Assembly: GCF_033115175.1 (NCBI RefSeq)
Contig: NC_084835.1
Coordinates: 95,477,948-95,541,947 of the forward strand
Direction: 5' to 3'
DNA length: 64,000 bases
Source: Lepus europaeus
Lineage: Eukaryota > Chordata > Mammalia > Lagomorpha > Leporidae
The notes beneath the pieces are model-generated. The model searched no databases. It was not told the DNA's origin and worked only from the letters and a program-made list of their open reading frames with translations. Numbering within the stretch: position 1 is the first letter of the stretch; each line of letters opens with the position of its first letter. Position numbers and translations under genes: made by a program. Positions 1 through 9,772 of this stretch are shown here, piece by piece.

Positions 1-189
1 TATTCTACAATAGGAACTTTCCTTCATCCAATAGGCTTGATTGATTATCTTGAAATACAGTTCATACTGGCAGAGCAGATTCTTTGTCCTTGATTTCTAG
101 TGCTAGGCAGTATCCCGTGAGCAGTCACCAACCTCGTCTCCATCACCAGCATCAATATGATTTCATGGCTTGTTTGGTGCAGCCCTATT

Positions 190-300
190 AGTTTTAAGAA
201 ATTTTTAATGCTTTGTCGAGAAAAAACTCACAATTCACCCATTTAAAGTGTGCAAGTTGATGGTTTTAAGTAGTCGGGCATTGCTTAATGTTGGGGATTT
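190..300 (-). repeat. Ancient L1 (L1M-type) 3' fragment
   Basis: AATTCACCCATTTAAAGTGTG followed by a TGATGGTTTTAAG stretch is the antisense of an old mammalian L1 3' region. The rest of 1-400 shows nothing else I can name. Confidence 0.5.
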
Positions 301-404
301 GCTCTGAGAGACACATCGTTAGGAAATTTTATCATTGTGTGCACACATCGTAGAGTGCCCTTACACATCACAGTGTGAACACGTGTGAAGTATTGGTTAA
401 CACT

Positions 405-690
405 GAAATGGAGTAAATACTTAAGTAACAGTCATTTATTCTCATTATCAAGTATTAGAAACTGGGCACAATTGTACGCACTATACCTTGACACAGCTAT
501 CAGCCTGGCAGGTTTGTTTACACCGGCAACATGGGAGTAAGGCATGATGTAAGTAAGTTGTGATGGCTGCACGTCACTGGGTGATGGCATCTTTTCAGCT
601 GCAGTATGGTCTTATGGGACCCCTGTCACACAGGCAGTGTATGGTTGACAGAAGTGTCCCCATACGTGACTGTGTATAGGGCTTTACAGC
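405..690. mobile_element. Ancient TcMar-Tigger-type DNA transposon remnant
   Basis: The run from TCATTTATTCTCATTATCAAG through TTTGTTTACACCGGCAACAT to CTTATGGGACCCCTG resembles the terminal half of a Tigger-group element as I remember it. It has no open frame. The assignment is from memory and tentative. Confidence 0.5.
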
Positions 691-699
691 CATGAGCAC

Positions 700-948
700 A
701 ATCAATTTTAGAACAATTTCTCTTTACCCTCAAATGAAACTCTGCCCATTAGCAGTCGCCCCTCTGCTCCATCTATCTCCAGCACTTGGCAACCAGAATC
801 CGTTTTCTGTCTCTCTAGATCTGTCCCTTCTTCTACCTGTGAGTGGAATGATTGGGTCATGAAGTAACTCTGTGTTTAGTTATTTGAGGAACTACTAAGC
901 TGTTTTCCAAAGTGGCTGTACCATTTTCCATTCCCACCAGCCAAGGAT
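700..948 (-). mobile_element. Ancient L1M 3' region, left part of the target of the composite element
   Basis: The antisense L1M landmarks are a TGATTGGGTCATG-like stretch, TGTTTTCCAAAGTGGCTGTACC and ATTCCCACCAGCC. The same old L1 resumes at 6088 after the younger insertion. Confidence 0.8.
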
Positions 949-964
949 GAGGGTTCCAATTTCT
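949..964. repeat. Target site duplication, left copy (16 bp)
   Basis: GAGGGTTCCAATTTCT here is identical to 6072-6087 and marks the insertion edges of the composite L1 element. Confidence 0.95.
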
Positions 965-976
965 TTTTTTTTTTTT

Positions 977-1425
977 AACTTTTATTTAATGAATATAAAT
1001 TTCCAGTGTACAGCTTATGGATTACAATGGCTTCCCCCCCCCCATAACTTCCCTCCCACCCGCAACCCTCCCCTCTCCCGCTCCCTCTCCCTTTCCATTT
1101 GCATCAAGATTCATTTTCAATTCTCTTTATATACAGAAGATCAATTTAGTATAAAGATTTCAACAGTTTGCACCCACATAGAAACACAAAGTGAAACATA
1201 CTGTTTGAGTACTAGTTATAGCATTAAATCACAATGTACAGCACATTAAGGACAGAGATCCCACATGAGGAGCAACTGCACAGTGGCTCCTGTTGTTGAC
1301 CCAACAAATTGACACTCTAGTTTATGGCGCCAGTAACCATCCTAGGCTGTCGTCATGAGTTGCCAAGGCTATGGAAGCCTTCCAAGTTTGCTGACTCTGA
1401 TCATATTTAGACAAGGTCATAAAAG
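977..1425 (-). repeat. Rabbit L1 3' UTR tail of the composite element
   Basis: Shares landmarks with the L1 tails at 19985 and 52430: a TTTATTTAATGAATA start, an ACACAAAGTG region, CAGTGGCTCCTGTTGTTGA, and GCCAAGGCTATGGAAGCC. Similarity to those tails stops close to 1420. Confidence 0.8.
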
Positions 1426-2330
1426 ACAGAGTGAGGATAGTAACCAATGATCCTAAGAGTGGCATTTACCAGGTTTGAACAATTATACAGCATTAAGTGG
1501 GGAAGAGGACCATCAGTACACACAGGTTGGGAGTAGAGCCATTGGTGGTAGAGTAGAGGTTATGATTACAAAGGAATGAGGCCCAAGTGCACTAGACAGG
1601 GCCTAGAACAAAGGACAGAGTCATTATTAGAGGAGCTAAGAAAGGTGCTGTCTAAGCTACAATTAAGTTTTCTGATTGAGAGGCAAATAGAACCTGATAG
1701 AAGGGGCTTGATAATAATCTGGTGGGCTTTAGGCCTTGTAAATTCAGAGGCCCAGACCTATCTATCTCTTCACATGGGGTATATTCTAAGGGAGGTGTGA
1801 ACCTCCTAGGGGAAGGCACTCTGTTGACTTTCATTACTTGGCTGGCCTGGGAGGAGAGCTGGCCAGGTAAAGGCAGGTGGCATCTCTAACAAGAAATTTA
1901 CAGTTCTGCCTGCAATGTTGCTGACCCTACTTGACCATACCCTCAGCTGCAGTGGTCACTTTGGAAGTTGGGCTGAGTGAAGGGCTTTTCAGCTTAGAGC
2001 CAATAAGATCTGTGGCTCTGACCTGGGCATCCTTCGACTCCAGGGCAGGTCCATTTCCAGTGATCCAACTCTTGGCAGAGCTGCCAGGGCTCTTCACAAG
2101 CTGACTTCTGCTGAAGCCCAGGCTTACCACAATGAAAGCCACTGCAGTGGACTGGCCTGTTGGGTCTCCTTGAGGGCAGATCACTGTACAGATCAGCCAT
2201 TAATAGGCCTGCCACCCATTGCTTCTGATGCCGAGCTTTCTTTTCCTCCTGGTTTGTGTTAAAGCAGACCAGAGGATGCAAGTCAAGGGAGTGCCCGTTT
2301 CCCATCTCTAATCTTCGGTGGCCTGAACTA
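1425..2330 (-). pseudogene. Decayed class-I ERV gag/pro-like segment within the composite element
   Basis: Read on the minus strand, 2305-1994 gives a basic EEKKARHQKQ stretch, then a CGKPG box and a second box with exact CX4HX4C spacing (CQELDHWKWTC), like retroviral nucleocapsid zinc knuckles. The first Cys of each box is displaced or lost. About 80 nt further (1913-1884) AGRTVNFLLE resembles the strand leading into a retroviral protease active site, but the catalytic Asp-Thr-Gly is not there. At 1834-1790 VNRVPSPRRFTPPL resembles the flap region. There are several stops and frame breaks. The same segment recurs at 22620-23475. Motif reading only; moderate confidence. Confidence 0.5.
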
Positions 2331-4120
2331 CAAGTCTATAGTCACAGGCATGTTCTGTAGTAGTTTTTCTAAGGTAGACAATGCCCATGAGGAAAATTAT
2401 ATTCTCACTTTAAAACTTTCTTTCCCTTTGGTCTGAAAGGGAGGTTTTTTCTACTTACTGTATACTTCGCTGATGGCGAAGTGAATCTAGCTATGAGATT
2501 ATTATTTAAGTTCTTATTTTGGCTATGCTATTGCAGAAAAATGTTAGCCATCTCTTTTATAAGGTCTAAAGATTAAATTGTGCATCCTACTGATTCCTTC
2601 ATAATAGAATTAGTTTCCTACCTTGAAGAGAATAGAGAAATGAAAGAACAAGTTGGGCTTAGAATAGAGAAATGAGGGAGCAAGTCCTAGATCGCTTGCT
2701 GACAATAGCAATATCACATGAATACTTAGCAAACCGTTTCAACCATTAGATAACAACTTAAGAAAACATTTACCAGAAGGTCCAATGCCTTCTATAAATT
2801 TTAAGAATCATGTATTTGAAAACACCTCTTAAATATCTAACATGGTGTAGTTTGTTTAGCCAGTAAACTTAAGCACAACCATCTAAAATGTTTTTAGTTT
2901 CTTTCTACCAACAAGTCTAAAACATATGATACACAGATTCAGGTCCCACAAATTAAAATGTATCTTTGATTGATTTTAGCAGCTTAAATTTATGGACAAT
3001 CTTATCTATAAGCCATTTAAAATAAAACTCTTAATAAAATTTCCCCTTGTGGACATACAATATGTACACACATATAATATAGCATAATAGACCAATATAG
3101 CAATTTTAATAATAGCTTTTAAAATCTTTAACTCTTTTTGTAGATTGCCAATTGATTTGAATTGCTTTTTCTTTTTAGTAACCTCAGTTAACCATACTTT
3201 CTCTCAGTTGGTACTGTTAATACATTATTGGCTTCATCTGTTTACAGAGCCATCCCAAAGTACTGAATACAATAAAAGTGGCTGGAAAAAGTCCATAGGA
3301 ACCTATAGGAGGACAGCTAAACACAGGACCAACAACGCTTTAGTTTTATGAGCAGCAGATCATATATAACTGTGGATGACAAAAGACTTTAAGTCGCCAT
3401 GTTTAAAATTATAAACTCATCAACCAACAAGAGGCACTTGCTTACTTCACAGTATTTTTGAAAGCACCTGTAGGATTTTACAAGTATTTAACCCTTTAAG
3501 CCTCTGGGGCTTTCTCATTAAGATAACTATCATGTCTAGTAACACAAGATCATTAGACTTTTTAATTCTCAAACATTTGTATTAATAGCATTTTCCATTA
3601 TAGAAACTTAAAGTCTGGTACCACATCACATCTTGACAGTCCTTCTAATATACTCCAAATAGACTGATTAGTTGGTGTCTCTATAAGATGAGAGACATAG
3701 GTCCTTCGATTTTTTCAGTTGGGCCCAAACTGGAAAAACCAAAGTCCAGGATTTACTGGAAATTTTAGAGACCAGATTGTTTGAAACTTTGATTTTTTGA
3801 ATGCCTGTCAAGAATGCCAAGAAGGCTCAAAATCCAAAATATCTGGTTGAAATAAGATTTCTTAAAATCATGACATAACATAGACCAAATTTGATCATTG
3901 TTACAAGGTGATTATTCAAATTTTTGAAAAAAGCACATATTTAAATAACCCATAGCTCTTAATAAAAGTTCAGCTGTTTTTGAACAATTAGAATTTAACA
4001 GACATCAAGAGAACATAATAGATTACTTTAACACATTGCTTTAACAGAGCATCAGAGTTTAATTCTATGTCAAAGAGAAATTGAGCTTCCTGTGATCTTT
4101 TGCTGTGAGGTTTCCTTCCT
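2330..4120 (-). other. AT-rich unassigned segment inside the composite element
   Basis: 1.8 kb that belongs to the insertion because it lies between the target duplications, but it is neither L1 ORF2 nor a recognisable L1 3' UTR. All frames are closed within about 75 codons. It may be more of the captured retroviral transcript or an unknown L1 3' UTR type. Confidence 0.6.
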
Positions 4121-5182
4121 TTACCTTCTTTCATATTGGTGACCATGTTTCTGTGTTTCTGTGTGTAAGACATCTTTAAGCATCTTTTGCAGGGCAGGAT
4201 GAGTGGCAACAAATTCTTTCAGTTTCTGTTTGCTATGAAAAGTCTTAATTTCACCTTCATTCACAAAGGAGAGCTTTGCAGGATATAGTATTCTGGGCTG
4301 GCAGTTTTTCTCTCTTAGTACCTGGGCTATGTCTCGCCATTCCCTTCTAGCTTGTAGGGTTTCTGATGAGAAGTCTGCTGTGAGTCTAATTGGAGATCCT
4401 CTAAGAGTGATCTGACGTTTCTCTCTTGCACCTTTTAGGATCTTTTCTTTATGTTTCACTGTGGTGAGTTTGATTACAACATGTCGTGGTGAGGATCTCT
4501 TTTGGTCATGTTTATTAGGGGTTCTATAAGCTTCCTGTACTAAGATGCCTCTGTCCTTCTCCAAACCTGGGAAATTTTCTGCTAGTATCTCACTGAAAAT
4601 GCCTTCTAATCCTTTCTCCCTCTCCATGCCTTCAGGAACTCCTAGAACCCGAATGTTGGGTTTTTTAATAGTATCCTGTAGATTCCCGACAATATTTTTT
4701 AGATTTCTAATTTCTTCTTCTTTTCTTTGGTTTGCCTGTTTCCTTTCCTGTTCTCTGTCTTCTAAGTCTGATATTCTCTTTTCTGCTTCGCCCATTCTGT
4801 TTTTAAGGCTCTCTAATGTGTTTGTCATTTGATCTATTGAACTCTTCATTTCATTATGATTTCTAGTCACTATCAGAGTTTCTTGTTCCACTAGTTGTTT
4901 CATTTCATTTTGATTCCTCCTTAATATTTCACTTTCACGAGAGAGATTTTCTATCTTGTCCATGAAGGATTTCTGTAGTTCAAGAATTTGTTTTTGAAAA
5001 CTTCTTAATGTTCTTATCAATTTTTTGAGATCTGCTTCTTGCATTTCTTCGATCTCATCATCTTCATAATCTTGAATTGGGGTGTCTTTTTCATTTGGGG
5101 GCGTCATAGTTTCTTCCTTGTTCTTGTTAGCTTGGTTTTTGCGTTTGTTGTTTGGCATGTTGGAGATATTTGGTTTCTTCAC
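4121..5182 (-). CDS. LINE-1 ORF1 protein, intact
   Basis: 353 codons with no interruption. ORF1p is the trimeric RNA-binding chaperone of the L1 ribonucleoprotein. Visible parts: a charged N-terminus (about 1-45, KKRKNQANKNKEE type), a long heptad coiled coil (about 50-165) with LKKLIRTLRSFQKQILELQK, then an RRM-like domain from about 172 beginning NIRVLGVPEG and including YRTPN and HVVIKL, then the C-terminal domain with ARREWRDIAQVL and LSFVNEGEIKTF near 300-330. The start is the first ATG, with none further upstream in frame. The intact frame suggests a fairly recent insertion. Directly downstream, where ORF2 should begin, the L1 sequence stops. Confidence 0.93.
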   Translation of the reverse strand: MKKPNISNMPNNKRKNQANKNKEETMTPPNEKDTPIQDYEDDEIEEMQEADLKKLIRTLRSFQKQILELQKSFMDKIENLSRESEILRRNQNEMKQLVEQETLIVTRNHNEMKSSIDQMTNTLESLKNRMGEAEKRISDLEDREQERKQANQRKEEEIRNLKNIVGNLQDTIKKPNIRVLGVPEGMEREKGLEGIFSEILAENFPGLEKDRGILVQEAYRTPNKHDQKRSSPRHVVIKLTTVKHKEKILKGAREKRQITLRGSPIRLTADFSSETLQARREWRDIAQVLREKNCQPRILYPAKLSFVNEGEIKTFHSKQKLKEFVATHPALQKMLKDVLHTETQKHGHQYERR

Positions 5183-6071
5183 TGTGGTGTTTTTTCTTGT
5201 TACACTATGGCTCTATATTAAGTGGACTGCCTGCTTTCAGTGGAGCCTTAGAGGCTTGAGATGAGTGTGGACTGAGAGCTGTGTTTGGTTCCTCAGGGTT
5301 GAGGGTGTGTCAAGGATGACACTCCCAGGTTAGGTGTGGTAAATCTCTCTTTCTTTTTTTGATTTAAAAGGGAAGTAATTCCGCACAGCTGAACGTAATT
5401 GGAGGTAGTTAGCAGGCAAATGATATACCCACAGGAGCCAGAGATCGGAAGCTCTTTCCCAAGGACCACACAGGGAATCTCTGCTGCCCTCAGTGTGGGC
5501 TCCAATTCTCCTGCAGTCTCCCACTGGGTTGCCAAGTTAGATGCTAATCTCCTGTTATTTCACCCCGCCCCACAGAGTCAGGTTTTTCTGCTAGGCTCAG
5601 GGCTGGTGCAGACCTGAGGTCGCCCTGCTTATGACGTATGTCCAAAATGGCGCCTGCTCTGTCTTGCTTGCCTTTGAGAGGTGAGCAGAGAGAGAGAAAC
5701 TTGTGTCCGTATCAGTCACTTTTTTTATTTTTTTTTTCTCTCTCTTCTAGTTAGCCTGGTGAACTTTTCCCCACGGAGTTTCAAGCCTCGTTCCCTCTAG
5801 CCTCCTCTTTCCGCTTGCCTGCTGGTATCTCGGGCTATGGAGGTTCGGCTCACCTCGCGTTCCAGCGCTGGTGCGTTGAGTCTGCCGCTGGTGTCCCGAA
5901 CTTGGGCTCCCACGCTCTCCACGCAGGTCCACTGTGAATCACTAGTTCTGGAAGAGTTTCCTCTGCTGTTTCATCCCCTACTCTTCCTTGACCCTGCAGT
6001 ATCTCCACTTATACTTTCTCTCCCCCCCGGACTAAGTGTGCTCCCTGCCTATTCCGCCATCTTGCCGATTC
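5183..6071 (-). promoter_or_regulatory. L1 5' UTR/internal promoter
   Basis: 889 nt, more GC-rich than its surroundings, upstream of the ORF1 ATG. There are no tandem monomers of the mouse type. An AAAATGGCGCC motif on the opposite strand (5644-5654) might support an antisense transcript; this is inference only. Confidence 0.65.
6054..6064 (-). promoter_or_regulatory. YY1-like site at the 5' end of the L1 promoter
   Basis: The minus strand reads CAAGATGGCGG, 7 nt in from the first base of the element. A YY1 site at the same place in human L1 sets the transcription start. Its presence says the 5' end is complete rather than truncated. Confidence 0.7.
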
Positions 6072-6087
6072 GAGGGTTCCAATTTCT
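6072..6087. repeat. Target site duplication, right copy (16 bp)
   Basis: Identical to 949-964. Confidence 0.95.
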
Positions 6088-6440
6088 CCACAGTCTTGCC
6101 AACACCTGGTATTATGTATCTTTTTGATTATGGCCTAGTTATCCAAGTGGATTGAGAAGTGGTGTCTTGTGATTTTAATTTGCACTATTTCTATGGTAAC
6201 TAAAGACATTGAGCATCTTTTCATATAGTTGTTGGCTAATTGCATATATTCTTGGGAGAAATGTCTTTTCAAATCCTTTGCCCATTTAAAAAGTTCTTCG
6301 TGGTATTGAATTACAGAAGTTTAAAATATATTCTGGATATAAGCCTTCTACCAGATTTAGTATTCATAAACATTTTTTCACACTCTGTGGCCACTAGTTC
6401 TTCTGTCAACCTAAATATCATATCGCGAAAGACTCCTCAG
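6088..6440 (-). mobile_element. Ancient L1M 3' region, continuation
   Basis: Continues the old L1 after the insertion: CTCCACAGTCTTGCCAACACC, GCATCTTTTCATATAGTTGTT, and TATATTCTGGATATAAGCC. 6441-6712 holds nothing I recognise. Confidence 0.8.
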
Positions 6441-6724
6441 AAATGAATGCTTATTAGGTAAACAGCACCCAACAGGAGTGCGCGTGCCTTAGTCAACTGT
6501 GCATGTTCAAAGGGGTTGAGGCAAGGGGAAAAATTTAAAGACAAAATGAGGAAGATTATGAACGTTACTTTTATACAATAATCCTTGGCCACAAAGACCG
6601 ACAGCAAGGGTGGCATCTGCGTAAGGTCACACGGCGTGTTGCTAGGCAGACTTCCTATCTGGGCGGCTCTTGGGTGAACTTGTGGTGGCTTTTGTGTAAG
6701 ATTGTGGTCTTTTGTGAATAGTTT

Positions 6725-7027
6725 TTTTTTTTAAGGTTTATTTATTTATTTGAGAGGCATAATTACAGAGAGAGGTCTTCCATTTGCTGGTTCGCTCTTC
6801 AAATGGCCGCAACAACCTGAGCTGCACTGATCTGAAGCCAGGAGCTCTCTCTGGGTCTCCCATGTGGGTGCAGGGGCCCAAGCACTTGGGCCATCCTCTA
6901 CTGCTTTCCCAGGCCATAGCAGAGAGCTGGATCAGAAGTGGAGCAGCCAGGTCTCGAACCAGCACACATATGGGATGCTGGCGCTGCAGGTGTAGGCTTA
7001 ACCTACCACGCCACAGAGTTGGCCCCC
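6725..7027 (-). mobile_element. CSINE (lagomorph C-repeat SINE)
   Basis: tRNA-derived head with A and B boxes at the right end (read on the minus strand from GGGGGCCAAC), a body with GGCCCCTGCACCCACATGGGAG, a CT-rich stretch and an A-rich tail. The 12-bp duplication TGTGAATAGTTT lies at 6713-6724 and 7028-7039. This family is specific to rabbits, hares and pikas. Confidence 0.95.
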
Positions 7028-7039
7028 TGTGAATAGTTT

Positions 7040-8231
7040 GTGTTAGCAGGCATATATGTGTGCGATTCCTCTCCTTTGCAATCTCTCAGCTGTTTTATTC
7101 TGCTTTTGCTTAGGACTTGACACAAGTGACTTCATTTCAATTTGGACAATTTTCTCCCTCCCTCTCTGCCTCCTGCCTTCTTATTCTTTCTCTTCTCTCT
7201 TTTTCCCTATCCCCTTTTCCCTCCATTTCTTTCTTTTTCGTTCCTCTTTCTCTCTAAACTTTTCTGCTCATCTCACTCTCCAAGTCCGAAGCCTTTCAGA
7301 AGACCACGTACTTGTTCTTCAGTGGCAGCATTATTTAATGGAAACATAACGCAAAACACACGTAAACTGTCACATTTTCTAGCACTGAATCAAGAAAAGG
7401 CAAACAGAAATAGGGAAAATTAATTTTAATCATTTATTTTACTTAACCTAGGAGAGCCAAATGTCCTTTCAGTACATAATCATTATACAAACCACCCCAC
7501 ATTTTACTTTCTATTTTTCATACTAGAAATGAAACCCAGTGTGGATTTTGCCTTCACAGCACATTTCAGTTCAGGTTAACCACATGTCAAGTGCCCAGTA
7601 GTCACATGTGGTCAGTGGCTACTGTACTGGACAGTACAGATCCAGAGTCCAGCTTGTTAGGGCATAAATTCTTCATCCTTTCAATAGTCATTTTACTCTT
7701 CTAATGTAATAATATAAGCCCAACGTGGGGTTCTATTTCCTGGGCTAAACTTCCTTGTTATTTGTGCAAGGTGATCCGCGTTCAGCTGCACATTGTGCTA
7801 TAGACCTGGAAGTGGTCCCTATTCCCAAGACCTTGGTCCCCTTTAATGGATACTTAACGATATTTAGAGATCACAGTCCCATGACCAAGGGTGCACCTTG
7901 CACATTGCTCCTTGGTCTTTTGATTGGATAGAGGTAGCAAACACATAGTTTTAAAAACGGGCAAATAATGAGTTCATGGTAGTATTTCCCATTCAAATTT
8001 AAGATTATGTGTTTTATTTAAGTCATTTGATCTTATATATATATATCCTTCATTGTGAAGATCTTAGTTCTTAACATTAACTAATACTCATTTTTGCCAC
8101 TGCACATATATTTTATATTTGTGTTTATAAAGATGTTCTCAGTATTAATGCAAATACTATCGTGACAGTAATATTCTGATGAGGAAAATGGTCCAGCCTT
8201 AGTCTAACTTAGAAGAAAGGGTTAATATAAG
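7040..8231. other. Non-coding stretch
   Basis: A CT-rich tract at 7155-7260. At 7575-7640 CAAGTGCCCAGTAGTCACATG with CAGTGGCTACTGTACTGGACA resembles an old hAT-type MER element. The rest shows no gene or named repeat. Confidence 0.4.
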
Positions 8232-8480
8232 GTTTCTCAACCTCAGTACTACTGTAATTTGGACCTGATAATTCTGTGTTATGGGGTCTGGGCTGTGCAT
8301 TGTAGGACATTCAGCAGGATCCTCGATCGGGACTCATTAGATGCAAGGAGCATCGCTTGCCAGGTGGTGACAACCAAAATCTGTCTCCAGCTGTTGACAG
8401 ATGGCCTTGGGTGTAAAACTTGGCAGCCTCTACCACAACTGTGTGCACAGCAGCCCTCTGGCCCAGCTAGTCTACTTTGA
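8232..8480 (+). mobile_element. Ancient DNA transposon remnant (MER type)
   Basis: TTTCTCAACCTCAGTACTACT, GCATTGTAGGACATTCAGCAG and GTGACAACCAAAATCTGTC recall a common non-autonomous mammalian DNA transposon; I cannot name the subfamily with certainty. Confidence 0.5.
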
Positions 8481-8489
8481 AGAACCTAG

Positions 8490-8690
8490 CCCCAAAGATA
8501 CACCAGCAAACACACAAAGTGACGCAGTCTGTTACGCATTGCATCACTGTTTTTAATAGCTAAAGAGTAGGAATAACCCAAATGCCCACCACTAGATGAT
8601 TGGTGGATAAATGATCGGTCACTGGACTCATGGAAGGAATTGACAGCCATTATATAGAGAGAAGCTGTCACGTGTTCTGCTGCTGAGCTC
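8490..8690 (+). repeat. Old L1 3' fragment, sense orientation
   Basis: AGAGTAGGAATAACCCAAATG and GATTGGTGGATAAATGA are degenerate landmarks of the L1 3' UTR just before its tail. Confidence 0.6.
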
Positions 8691-8810
8691 TCAAAGTTGT
8701 TTTTTTTTTTTTAAAGAACCTCATAGAAAAACTAAATTTGGTTTCTAACACAAATTACATAAAGTTGACAAATTACATAAATCGTTCCCTATCTTGACTT
8801 TTTTTTCTGT

Positions 8811-9440
8811 TAGCAAAATGTCCTTGAGCTCTTTCCAAGTAAGTCCATGAAGTTCTACCTTCCTCCCTTTAGAGTTGCCTACTGATCCATTTGGAGTCTG
8901 TGATCATTTACCCCACCAGTCACCTGGACAGGCATTTGGGTTGTTCTTACTCTTGCTACTAAGAATAGTGCTGCAATGAATAATAGTGTGTGTATGGTAC
9001 CTCGGGCATTTATGAGGGTATCTTAGGAGTAGGTTGCCAGAGCAGAGCTGGTGGGTCAGAGGGTTCGTGTGCGTGAAATTGTGGTGGAGACTGCCAAATT
9101 TCCCTCCATAAAGGATCTATTGTTTTGTAGTGCCATTGGTGTCCGCCTTCCCTGACTTAGTATTACAGTACGAACACTCAATAATCCTTGAAAATTGAAT
9201 TTTGTAATGGCTGGCCAAAGCTGTCACACGTGAATAGGCCATAATTAATCACTCCCTTTCTGTTGGGCATATACAATGCTCCCAAACTTCCTCTATTTTA
9301 AATAAAACAGAAATGAACTTCATTGCACAAACATCTTTGACTAGAATTCCAGTTATTTCCTAAGGACAGGTTTCTGGATGTCAGATTACCATCTCAAAGG
9401 GTTTAATGGCTTTTCAAGTCCCCCTGGTACACACTGCCAA
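8811..9440 (-). repeat. Old L1M 3' fragment, antisense
   Basis: The GGACAGGCATTTGGGTTGTTC, AGTGCTGCAATGAATAATAG and AGGAGTAGGTTGCC-type landmarks belong to antisense L1M. Confidence 0.65.
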
Positions 9441-9474
9441 GCCCTGTGAGGAGAGTGTGTTTTTATAAAGAGTA

Positions 9475-9772
9475 TTTTTTTTAAATTTTATTTTTGAAAG
9501 GTCTTCCTTCTGTTGGTTCACCCCCCAAATGGCCACTACGGCCGGCGTGCTGCACCGATCCGAAGCCAGGAGCCAGGTGCCTCCCCCTGGTCTCTCACAT
9601 AGGTGCAGGGCCCAAGTACCTGGGCCATCCTCCACTGACTTCCCAGGCCACAGCAGAGAGCTGGACTGGAAGAGGAGCAACCGGGACAGAACTGGCACCC
9701 TGACCAGGACTAGAACCCGGTGTGCTGGCGCCGCAGGCGGAGGATTAGCCCAGTGAGCCATAGCGCCGGCCT
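9475..9772 (-). mobile_element. CSINE, ctc-head subfamily
   Basis: The right end reads (minus) GGCCGGCGCTATGGCTCACTG. It has a short tail and lacks the (GA)n tract. No clear duplication. Confidence 0.9.

Larger units (their letters stand above)
965..6071 (-). mobile_element. Composite L1 element: L1 5' UTR and ORF1, no ORF2, ERV-like insert, L1 3' tail
   Basis: 5.1-kb retroposed insertion on the minus strand between perfect 16-bp duplications, with a poly-A tail (poly-T at 964-976). In sense order: L1 5' UTR 6071-5183 starting with an L1-type ...GCAAGATGGCGG; intact ORF1 5182-4121; AT-rich unassigned 4120-2330; retrovirus-like segment about 2330-1425; ordinary rabbit L1 3' end about 1425-977. 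ORF2 (endonuclease and reverse transcriptase, about 3.8 kb in L1) is absent: only 3.1 kb separates the ORF1 stop from the tail, and no minus frame over 103 codons occurs there. It is therefore a non-autonomous half-L1 mobilised in trans. It could be a one-off chimera or a member of a family. Confidence 0.85.
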
